Positions 55,165 to 64,000 of a stretch of 64,000 bases of DNA are shown here, in pieces. Source of the stretch: Cydia pomonella (taxonomy: Eukaryota; Arthropoda; Insecta; Lepidoptera; Tortricidae). A program made the position numbers and the translations under genes. The stretch is from positions 25,707,968-25,771,967 of the forward strand of contig NC_084704.1 of assembly GCF_033807575.1 (NCBI RefSeq), written 5' to 3'. Below the pieces are notes generated by a model. It had not been told where the DNA came from. It did no database searches and was given only the letters and a program-made list of their open reading frames with translations. The stretch's first letter is position 1. The number at the start of each line of letters is the position of its first letter.

Positions 55165-57448
55165 TTAGTTGGACTTCTTGGATTCTTTGGATGGTGACCT
55201 AGACCTCGAGCGAGACATGGAGCGGCCCTTGGAGCGCGAGCGCGAGCGGGAGCGGCTGCGGGAGCGCGAGCCGGAGCGCGGCGAGCGGGACCGCGTGCGG
55301 CGGCGGGATCGAGAGCGGCTGGAAATACATACAAAACAACATTCATTCTTATTGCCAATCACTAATGCTTATTATCACCAGTCTGTAAAAACCTCAATAG
55401 GCGCCGCCTCGGCTGAGGCACGTCTACACTGGCCGGTTTGTGCACGAGGAAATTGCCTTGTGCGTATTTTAGCTCTGTGTGGGCTCGCCGAATTCTGAAT
55501 GGACAGTAATTTGGAAGTTGAGATTATAAATTTACATAGTGGCAGAAGAATTTAAGAGGTATAAAATAATGATATAACATATTATGCCATTTTCGCCCAT
55601 TTTACAATTTAATTTCTAAAAACTAGCTGAGAATAAGTTGAGAAAGTAGGCAGCTTATTTTTTACAAGTATCTTATAAGTCTGGCTATCAAATGCAACCC
55701 TTAAATATTTGTTAACCAGGCTCATAAGTCATAACACATGTTTCTAGTGAAGACATAATAACACAGGTTTTGTTTCTAAATGCAGAGCTTGTGCCTTGAT
55801 AGTTCTTGATTACTTCTTGTACCATCTTCTGCAGGAAATCGGCCAAATCTGTGTCCTGATGAGATACAACTGTCCCTACTATACTGTACCTGCCTTGTAC
55901 TAGAAGTGAAATAATTATTACTTATAGAATAGGAAGTCTGCTTTGAATTTTACTCAAATACTGTGAATAATGTGTAACTCACTGAGTGCGCGCAGTGATT
56001 ACATTAGACGTGCGTCACGACGCGTAGAAAACGTTACACTCAATGTAGTAGTCGACAATTGACGTGCGCACGTAGCCTGTAGCTACGTAGTTTGCAGAGG
56101 GGTTACCGATGCGGGCGACTCATCGGAGTACACGCCGCGAAGTGAAATCTACGTAGCGCAGATAATAAGAAGTGCAGACTCTGAAGAGTTCGGTCTCGGC
56201 GCACAGGCCAATGATAACCTATAACATAGTTATCATTGGTTTATGTGAGTCTTGAAACATTGGGAATCTATACATCGTTTTGAATTTTAAATGCATGGAA
56301 ATCCCCCCAGCCTACAGTGCACATATGATCATCTCTTTCAACCAAATTTTCCACAGAAGAAAACAAACATTACAAATTATCTTTACACATTTGCCACATC
56401 ACTTTCCTTATGCTATTGTGAATATCAAAACATGAAGAGCATGCTGCATGGAAGAAATATTGACTCACCAGGTGTAATGACACCCCAGATTTTTGATGGT
56501 TACCAATTGTTCACTTTAACCAGTTAAACCAAAAATTCACAACATTCAAAATAAATACATATAATTGTTTATTTGTCACTGCCTCCATATGTTTGTTAAC
56601 CTGTATGTATGGATTTGTTTGCTTATACAGAAATTTGGTTTAAGAAATATTTAGTTACTTTGTTTTAAGAATGAGTTTGCAATGCAATTCATTATCTACA
56701 GAAGTATATCAGAACTCTTGATTAAATTTGTCCTTTTTTTTTTTAATTAAACTAGGATAAGAAGTGTAAATTATTTTGTTAACTTTATGTGCATCATTCA
56801 TACAGCATACCCGTTTAGTATGAAAAAGATCTTGTTCAACTCTCTCTGCTGATTTTATAATTTTGTTTGTTATCAGCCGCTGAAAATCACTTATTCAAAG
56901 CTGCATTTGTTGTCCCACATACCATAAAGTTAATACATAAAATTATTAAAATAATAGTCACCTGCGGCGACGGCGGCGTGTGCAGTCGCGGGCGTAATGT
57001 CCACGGTCTCCGCAGTCGTAACAGCGGTCGTCGTAGGGCCGAGGCGGCAGGCGGGACCTGGGCGGCGGCCCCCGTCCGCCGAATCCACGGCTGCCGTTCG
57101 ACATCTCGACGCGAGCTCGACGACCACATATCGTGCGGCCGTCTAAACCACGGATCTGAAAACATAATTAGCCTGAATAAATACAAACAGACAATAAAGT
57201 TTCTATTTCTTTTTAATATAGAAGTTATAGAACGACCTTTTCCGATTTAATTAGAATTAAAAAGTTATTACCGCATCTTCAGCGTCTCGGGGATCCTCAA
57301 ATTCAACAAAGGCAAAGCCTGGCGGATTTCTTGCCACCCAAACATTTCTTAACGGGCCATAGTACGAAAACGCATCTTCAAGTTCAGGCTTACTGGCGTT
57401 GTTACCCAAATCACCCACGTACACTTTACAGTCACCGTAACGTGACAT
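55165..57448 (-). CDS. x16: SR splicing factor x16/9G8 (SRSF7-like), complete
   Basis: A nuclear RNA-binding protein promoting splice-site choice and mRNA export. Coding exons are 57272-57448, 56962-57155 and 55165-55318; 525 nt, 174 aa; borders GT/AG and phases agree. Exon 1 starts MSRYGDCKVYVGDLGNNA (RNP2 KVYVGDLG) and has RNP1 PPGFAFVEF. Exon 2 completes the RRM (RGLDGRTICGRRARVEM) and adds a glycine/proline linker and a CCHC knuckle (CYDCGDRGHYARDC). Exon 3 is the RS domain (SRSRSRSRSRSK, end ESKKSN). The CCHC between RRM and RS is diagnostic for 9G8/x16 as against other SR proteins. The ATG is 3 nt after an acceptor (tttcag), so the 5' UTR is spliced; a likely donor (GGTACGT) is at 57540/57539. 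RS length is on the short side. Confidence 0.95.
55319..56961 (-). other. x16 intron 2
   Basis: A 1.64-kb intron. 55400-55495 is a MITE also seen at the window's right end (cgtgcacaaaccgg, ggctctgtgtggacc-type ends). 56000-56150 is a GC-rich patch with gtgcgcacgtagcc and ctacgtag motifs. The rest is AT-rich, nothing else named. Long introns between RRM and RS are common in SR genes; poison exons may exist but none was identified. Confidence 0.5.
55400..55495. mobile_element. MITE (gtgcacgaggaaat family)
   Basis: gaggcacgtctacactggcc ggtttgtgcacgaggaaatt, ending agctctgtgtgggctcgccg. A related, truncated copy begins at 63945. Confidence 0.55.
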
Positions 57449-57451
57449 GAT

Positions 57452-58090
57452 CTGAAATAAAACAATACATGTTAATATACGCAGCAAAGTAACCTACAAA
57501 CAAATATCTACGTACATGGTTAAAATTAAAAATACGTACCAAGCTTTTAAAATTTGCCTGTTGAACTAATCACATTTATATTTAGTATCTCTGGTACAAC
57601 AGTCACGTTAACTTAAACCACAACTAAGGTAAATCCATCAAATAGCCTTTAACAGGTTTGTCACTAATGGCCGGCGTCACTAATGGCGGACAGGAACGAC
57701 ACACGACAACCAAGCCCAACTAGCCCAAGCGTTGAAATCAAAATGGCGGATTTTTGTCTCTAGTCTCTTCTAATCTTCCATTGATTTGCCGGATTTGTCC
57801 GATGACAGTCTATCCTCTATGGATTTTCACCGCGAAATTTTTTGGCCTCTCCAATCGTCAACGATATCGTATGCGATTTGGAATACCTACATTGCGGCAT
57901 TTACTCGATCGATTGAATTCATTGCTCATACCACAGTCTGATAGGTGAGTATAAGTTTTTTTTTAGTTCATACTTAATTTTACTAGTATAGTTAATAAGT
58001 TTTGTTACTGTAGTTGCAAATCCATTATAATTTTAATTAAAAAAAAACATGTTTCACAAATATACAAAAAAAAATACTTAAAAGATATCA
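57452..58090. other. 5' region of x16 and flank
   Basis: 57540 marks a probable donor for the noncoding first exon. The promoter is expected around 57560-57750, where gccattagtgac-type short repeats occur. Beyond lies a weak plus-strand ORF (57754-57948) discussed under rejected items. Confidence 0.4.
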
Positions 58091-58204
58091 GAGGGCCTAC
58101 CGCGAACCACGTTCGACGGGTTGCCTCTCTGTCGCACTTGTAAATTAGTACGTAAGTGTGACAGGGAGGCAACACGTCGAACGTGGTTCGCGGTAGGCAC
58201 TCTA
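58091..58204. mobile_element. Palindromic MITE P, copy 4
   Basis: gagggcctaccgcgaaccac ... ggttcgcggtaggcactc. A further partial copy follows (actccctatcacacttacgc ... ggccctc, to 58240). Confidence 0.88.
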
Positions 58205-58240
58205 CTCCCTATCACACTTACGCACGAATAGGCCCTCTGA

Positions 58241-59167
58241 ACCGCACTCTGAATATAGAACAAAAATAGGATAAGAAAATATTTAATTTCAGTAGTATAT
58301 TGATATAAATACCACAATGGTATCTTGTTAACATTGGCAACATGTTCGAGTGAGACACGGCGCCCCACTTTTGCTATCTCATGTGGACCGTTTTCTCTAG
58401 TTTGGTACGATATATAATATATTTTTTATGGCATCGCGCTCCTGGCGCATTCAGCCAAACGAGTAAAACGGGGAAACGGAATTAAAGGATTACATAATAA
58501 CGGATAAGTCGGAATTTGGACAAGGATCAGGGAAAGGTAATATATTATAGTTTTATATTATGACGTGAAAGGTACACTTTGTATTAAAACGTAGTGATTA
58601 TATGCTGTTATATGCTCTTTGGGTCGGTGTTCCATTCTAAATGTTGCCATACAGAAAAATACGAACTTACAAGCGGATTGACATTCGCGGCACGGCTCGC
58701 AGCTCGTCTCGTGTCTCGGCCACAGCTCGTGAGCTCCTCGAGCTAATGTACCTAACTACCTACTCTCGCCCCGTGGTTCGGCTCACAACTCGTCTCGTGT
58801 CTTGGCCACAGGCCACAGCCTAATAAATTTTGAACACAAGCGGTACGGTATGAGGTTTGTAACCGAATGAAAAGCCGAACGCGAATGTAAACAGCAAGCA
58901 TGCGCATATATGTTTTTTTTATTCAATTTAATTATAGGTAAGTACCTACTTTACGAATGAGTAGGTATCTTTGTATTTGTGTTAGTGTTGGGTTACTTTG
59001 GCAAAATGCAGTAGGTATGTATCGTATGTATATATATATTAACGAATTAATCAGCATAAACTGATATTCGATCTTTACGAATAAATATTAGTACCTAAAG
59101 GTAAAAAAAGCAGCCAAGTGTGAGTCGGACTCGCCCATGAAGGGTTCCGTACCATTTACCTGAAGGT
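58241..59167. other. No gene; dispersed blocks
   Basis: Includes the second copy of attaaaacgtagtgattata (58579, with a gctgttatat insertion) and a diverged duplication of gctcgtctcgtgtctcggccaca (58696 and 58790). No coding region. Confidence 0.45.
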
Positions 59168-59292
59168 TGTCTGGAAGAGATCGCTTTTTAGCAATAAGAC
59201 CGCCTGTTGTTGCTTAGTTTTTTAAAATGTTAATTGCTGTATTTAATCATGTTTTCGTTGTGCACAATAAAGAATATTACTATTATTATTAT
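59168..59292 (+). mobile_element. LINE 3' end, family of 4500-5300
   Basis: ggttgtctggaagagatcgc, tttagcaataagaccgcctg, then gcacaataaagaat and (ATT)n. Only the 3' UTR is present. Confidence 0.75.
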
Positions 59293-60187
59293 CCTTGGAT
59301 TTCACGGGCCTATAAATCCCGGTCTTTTGATAGTCTTGCGTGGGGATATAGATCCAACACGTAGAGGCCTCTTGGATAGTTTTAATGTAGAACGCCTGCT
59401 GGAACCCGTTCACGGGCGCAACAATAGACACCCATGAACCGGTCGCAACAGGCATTGAGACTATTGTAGTAAAGTGAACAGTATAACGATCTATGGATTG
59501 AAGTTTGGGAGGACAATGAGACTGGGTTATTGCAAAGACGTCCGTACACCTGCCATAACAATGTTTTCACTAGTTATCGAGGCAGGCGGTGACTCGCCGC
59601 CCACTAGATGGGCCCCTGAAAATGCTGTCGTGAAGACGACCAGGAGCAACACCGGTGTGAGCGGCTCAGGGGTGTCGAGAGGTGTACGCCGCTTTCTACC
59701 CAGTGGTACACCTGCCATTCTGACTCTCACCCAAAATTTATTGTTTTTTTAAAACTACTTACTAGATCTCGTTCAAACCAATGTTCGGTGGAAGTTTGCA
59801 TGGTAATGTACTCGTACATCATATATTATATATTATTTTAGTTTTATCATTCTGTTATTTTATGAAGTTACAGGGGGGGGGGGGACGACACATTTTACCT
59901 GTGTGGAAGTGTCTCTCACGCAAACTATGCAGTTTAGAAAAAAATTGTATTAGAAACCTCAATATCATTTTTGAAGACCTATCCATAGATACACCACACG
60001 TATGGGAAGTGTCAAAATCTTAATGCGGTTCACAGAATACATCTACTTACCAAGTTTCAACAGTATAGTTCATATAGTTTCGGAAAAAAGTGGCTGTGAC
60101 ATACGGACGGACAGACAGACAGACAGACAGACATGGCGAATCCATAAGGGTTCCGTTTTTTGCCATTTGGCTACGGAATCCTAAACA
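59293..60187. other. No gene; repeat fragments
   Basis: 59300-59720 is moderately GC-rich and looks like a retroelement 5' or internal segment without an ORF that I can assign. It has a poly-G run at 59873-59884. Around 60085-60190 is the tacggacggacagacagaca ... ggctacggaatcctaa dispersed repeat. Confidence 0.4.
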
Positions 60188-60925
60188 TGACCCTGAACCC
60201 TGGCAGTACCTAGTGGAGCTCAGATTTGGAGCAACATCGACACATGCCGATTTGGTCATGCCACTCATCTTGATGAGCGCTTGGGAGAGCAGTTCCCAAG
60301 ATAGAGCTGATGCTGAACCCTGGAAGTACCTAGTGGAACTCAGGGTTGGTGCAACATAGGCACACGTTGTTTTGGTTATCCGATACGTTTTGATGAGCAA
60401 TTGGGAGAGCAGTACCCAAGATAGAGCTGATGATGAACCCTGGAAGTAGGTACCTACTGGAACTCAGGTTTAGTGCAACATAGGCACACGCTGTTTTGAT
60501 CATCCAACTCGTCTTGATGAGCACCTGAGAGAGTAGTACCCTAGATAGAGCTGATGTTGAACCATGGCAGTACCTAGTGGAACTCAGGTTTGGGGGAACA
60601 TAGGCACACGCTCTTTTGGTCATCCGACTCGTCTTGATGAGCACTTTGAGGAGCAGCATCCAAGATAGAGCTGATGCTGAACCCTGGCAGTACTTAGTGG
60701 AACTCAGGTTTAGTGCAACATAGACACACGCTCTTTTGGTCATCCAACTCTTCTTGATGAGCACTTTGAATTGAAGAGCAGTATCTAAGATAGAGCTGAT
60801 GCTAAACTCTGGCAATACCTACTGGAGCTCAGGTTTAGTGCAACATAGACACACGCTCTTTTGGTCATCCGACTCGTCTTGATGAGCACTTTGAAGAGCA
60901 GTATCCAAGATAGAGCTGATGCTTG
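60188..60925. repeat. ~122-bp minisatellite, six units
   Basis: gatagagctgatg recurs at about 60300, 60420, 60544, 60664, 60789 and 60909 (intervals 120, 124, 120, 125, 120). Each unit also has tagtggaactcagg and tcttgatgagca. The minus frame is open over four units (60330-60815), but the differing unit lengths argue against a protein. Confidence 0.9.
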
Positions 60926-62145
60926 ACAGGTCTGTGCTTAAACTAAGCGAAGCGTTTGACAGATCTGTGCTTAAACCGCTGAACCGATTTATATGTAATT
61001 TGATATGGAGATAGTTTGAGGCCTGGGAAAAGCTATTTGAGTCGCTTAGCTTCAAACTCAGGTAAATCCATCTGTCAGATTATGCGATTTTGGTATTATG
61101 AAAAGGTAATAAGGTAAGAAGATATTTGCTGAGAGGGTGGAATGGATTTATCTGAGTTTGAAGTTAAGCGACACATTTTGGAAATAAATATAGAATAAGA
61201 TAAGGGTTGATATTATTACCTAATTTCGAATGAAACTACCACAGTTGATTTGTTTGTTTATTAACACTTATTAAAACATACTACAATTATAATTTTACAT
61301 AAAATGGCGACTGTAAGGAATAGTTGTGTTTGAATGCATCCGATTTGGCTGCCCCTAACTTTAATGGTACTTTATCTTAAAATTTAAAATTCGCCTTTGA
61401 GATCAAAAACATCTTCTACTTCACAGAAATTACATCCATCCTGAAACTACTTTTGGACTCTTTAAGCATAATAAAATTATAAGACATGAATACAAAAATA
61501 ACTCGAATAAATCTCATTATATTAACTTTATAACTTACATTGATAAATAAATTTAAATTACACAATTCAATGTGCAACAACGTATAACGCCTGTTTCTCT
61601 GTTCGTTTCTCAGTTTAGAACGTCATTAGTAGCATGTACAAGTATAATGTACCTACAACGGCCTAATTTGAGCAATGCTTTTAAGATGTCACAGGGATAC
61701 GTTACCGAGCTGTCAATGTTAAAAGCGACATTTCTTCAACCAAAAAATTACACTTATGACGCTAACAGATCGGTATCGTATCGATTGACATATCATATAC
61801 GCATTGTTCGAATTGGGCCGCAAGTCAAAAACAGATACAAGTGACGTCAACCTATTTGGATCCTAGATCACTTTGTACCTTGTCGTTGTCACAGTGACTA
61901 TAACATGCTATTCCTCTAGATATTCCTGCAAAGCAGTAGCGGTAATGATAATGACTCGTTGATTATTAATTTATTATTATTGGGGTTAAACGAAAAAATG
62001 AAATTGTGATAAGGTACAAAGGTGCCTAGTAATCAAATTCGTTGACTATATATTGATAAACAGCTCAAAATTATTTGAACTAGCTCTTATTTTACTAACA
62101 ATATTTCTGCTGCTGATTGTACCTATTTTGATCACAATGATTTAA
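60926..62145. other. No gene seen
   Basis: Begins with two copies of gacagrtctgtgcttaaac (60928 and 60959) followed by ccgctgaaccgatttatatg. The rest is AT-rich without a supported feature. Confidence 0.45.
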
Positions 62146-62271
62146 CACATTCACTGCCAGCGACCGGGTTGTGTAGTAGGCGGGTTCTCTGTTCTCGAAA
62201 GCGCTTTACGCCACAAAGGGGTTCAACCACGTCATCAGGTACGCTCGAAGCGCGCACTGGCAGCGAACGTG
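62146..62271. mobile_element. piggyBac-like MITE
   Basis: A 126-bp element between TTAA (62142-62145) and TTAA (62272-62275), with inverted ends CACATTCACTGCCAGCG / CACGTTCGCTGCCAGTG. The TTAA target is diagnostic of piggyBac-type transposition. Confidence 0.8.
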
Positions 62272-62275
62272 TTAA

Positions 62276-63060
62276 TAATGGTCAGTACACTTTTTACTCT
62301 TTTGTCCACCGCGGGCGCTTTTAACGTAACTATTAGAAGACTTAACTGACCCCATCATGACATTGTCAAGTAAAAAAAGAAAAATAACGGTTTATGGCCG
62401 GCATAGAATCGCAACAATAGCATACATATTGACAATTTTATACATATAAGTGAATTGTAAACACAGTTTTACACATCTTCACTAGGCCCTGACGCTCTTC
62501 CAATAAACTCGGAATACACCTCTATAAGTCATTTCACAGAAAAACTATAAATAATAAAGTAATCCCGATATATATATACAAAGTTGATAAATTGCACAAA
62601 GTATAATAAAAAAAATATTGCACCTAATACTGTGAACATAGTTTTTTTTACATGATAGATAGACATTTGTGTTTTATGTGAGTGAGGACAAAATATCTAA
62701 GTAGGTATCCGTACAAAACTACACAGGTTATTATCAGAATAAATGTTGGATAAATACTGTAAATATATAGCATTAAGAACTTTACTTAATTGTCTTAGTA
62801 AGTTTTCCATTCATTCGTAATTTTCAATAATTAATAATTATCGTGTATGTCTTGTGCAATGGCATAAATAATAAAAAAAGCGGAAAATTCATATATATCC
62901 AACCACGTGTTCAGACGTTCTAAAGATATTTGTACCATATCGTTTAAAATATATCAGCGCCCTATAACGCTTAGACAACGAGCGCATACAAAGTCAGTCG
63001 GAGTAAGTGCGGCCGTGGGACAACGGCGCCTAGTCAACGATCACACATGTGTCCTGTCCA
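62276..63060. other. No gene seen
   Basis: AT-rich; no coding region or repeat that I can support. Confidence 0.45.
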
Positions 63061-63066
63061 CACAGC

Positions 63067-63136
63067 CCTTCCACCATGTCCGCACTTTTCCCAGAAAGCA
63101 AAGGGAAAGTGTGGTGTGGTCACGACGGAAGGGCTC
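63067..63136. repeat. Interrupted hairpin
   Basis: Outer arms agcccttcc / ggaagggct and inner arms cacttttccc / gggaaagtg around an agaaagcaaa loop, with unpaired sequence between outer and inner stems. Confidence 0.7.
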
Positions 63137-63944
63137 CCACTTCTAGTCTTACGCCGTTATTAGATGTAATGCACTTGGTCCGAACCTCGTTCACTGCGAG
63201 ATAAATCTGATGGCGACCTGTACACGTGGCCGTTTCTATAAGAAGAACAATGTCTCGTCATGTGCTTTCTTGTATCAAAATGTAATGGTATATGCAAATT
63301 TATTTAACGCACTCATGACTCATAGTCAGCAGATATGGATGTATATAGTGTTGAATTACCACATCAATAAGCCCAACTGCATAGTTGGATTAATCTACCA
63401 TAGCAATTATTTACTGAATACGGCTGTAAATGGCTTAAATAAAGAAGTAGAATGAGCAATATTGTTACAGAACTGCAATACGAAATTTCCTTTTAATTTT
63501 TACAATACTTCTCATACAAAGTTTGATGACTGATGGAAACTCCAAGTAACTAATAAAAACTTCAAAGAATAGTTCAATTCGTAACTTTCATCCATTAATT
63601 TGTTAAACCTACCTACACTAAAATTACTTTATGATTACAACCTTAGAATTACCATTATGGTGAATTCGGTGTAAGTTTCCAAATAACCAATGTATGTTTA
63701 ATTGACAAGAATAGTTTATACAAATCAGAAACAATTAGGATGGTGTAATTAAGGTGGCTTATTATTAACCTCCAGAGTTCGCCGCATTCTCATAGCTTTT
63801 TCATAGAGTAACAATTTGCAAAGAGAGCCAAGGTAAACACTGAAGCCACTTGGCCACCATTATTACAATGCTTATAATTTATGGCGAGCTCTACACGCCA
63901 GTTGATTGTTACAGAAGTATTTCAGCGAAATTATTAACCATTAG
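63137..63944. other. No gene seen
   Basis: AT-rich; open frames here have no recognisable motif. Confidence 0.45.
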
Positions 63945-64000
63945 GCGGGTCCACACAGAGCGAGCACACGCGCGAGGCTATTTCCTCATGCACAAACCAG
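63945..64000. mobile_element. MITE start, cut by window edge
   Basis: gcgggtccacacagagcgag cacacgcgcgagg ... cctcatgcacaaacc; resembles the inverse of 55400-55495. Confidence 0.5.

Noticed and set aside
57754..57948. Plus-strand ORF with RQRYRMRFGIPTLRHLLDRL followed by GTGAGT
   Set aside because: The helix resembles the N-terminal region of Harbinger-type transposases or HARBI1 relatives, and there is a donor-like site, but the match is short and no further exon was found, so I do not annotate it.
60330..60815. 161-aa ORF across the minisatellite as a repeat protein
   Set aside because: Unit lengths of 124-125 bp shift the frame between units, so the peptide repeat is not kept; openness reflects lack of stops in the unit.

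Overview
The window is nuclear DNA of an insect, most probably a moth or butterfly (Lepidoptera). It is AT-rich, its genes carry introns with GT/AG borders, and roughly half of it looks like mobile or repetitive DNA. Three host genes can be read, all on the minus strand. At the left edge is the 5' half of a striatin / Connector-of-kinase-to-AP-1 (Cka) gene (four exons within 141-7411, continuing off the window). In the middle is a complete four-exon juvenile-hormone-acid-methyltransferase-like gene (exons 25339-31314, 257 aa). On the right is a complete three-coding-exon SR splicing factor of the x16/9G8 (SRSF7) type (55165-57448, 174 aa) with RRM, CCHC zinc knuckle and RS tail. A pair of small putative 3' exons at 8735-8923 may belong to a further, unrecognised gene.

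Everything else is mobile or repetitive. The most complete element is an LTR retrotransposon of the Ty3/gypsy type on the minus strand (18919-24778). It has identical 130-bp LTRs, a 4-bp target duplication, a primer binding site directly abutting the LTR, an unusual small membrane-protein ORF with an N-myristoylation signal ahead of gag, a Gag without zinc knuckle, and a Pol reached by an apparent +1 frameshift at the last codons of gag. It lies about 0.55 kb downstream of the methyltransferase gene.

Region by region: 1-7.4 kb Cka with intronic LINE and hAT-MITE insertions; 7.4-10 kb sparse; 10-12.3 kb a LINE fragment carrying two nested DNA transposons; 12.8-16.05 kb a stack of nested elements in which paralogous empty sites identify insertion boundaries; 16-18.9 kb AT-rich diverged repeats; 18.9-24.8 kb the gypsy element; 25.3-31.3 kb the methyltransferase, its introns full of MITEs and palindromes; 31.8-41.1 kb repeats including two Helitron-like copies with an internal tRNA-like segment, a 99-bp coding-frame satellite and a cluster of a 9-bp motif; 41.3-48.4 kb two adjacent long foldback structures, each with a truncated LINE in its loop; 48.4-53.8 kb minisatellite, MITEs and a LINE with a C-terminal nuclease-like region; 55-57.5 kb the SR gene; 58-64 kb repeats including a ~122-bp minisatellite.

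The three host genes are unrelated housekeeping or hormone genes and do not form a functional cluster. The interest of the window lies in the mobile elements: nested insertions with directly readable empty sites, foldbacks built from tandem repeats, and the gypsy element's extra ORF and frameshift site. All calls were made by reading the sequence; no database search was run.
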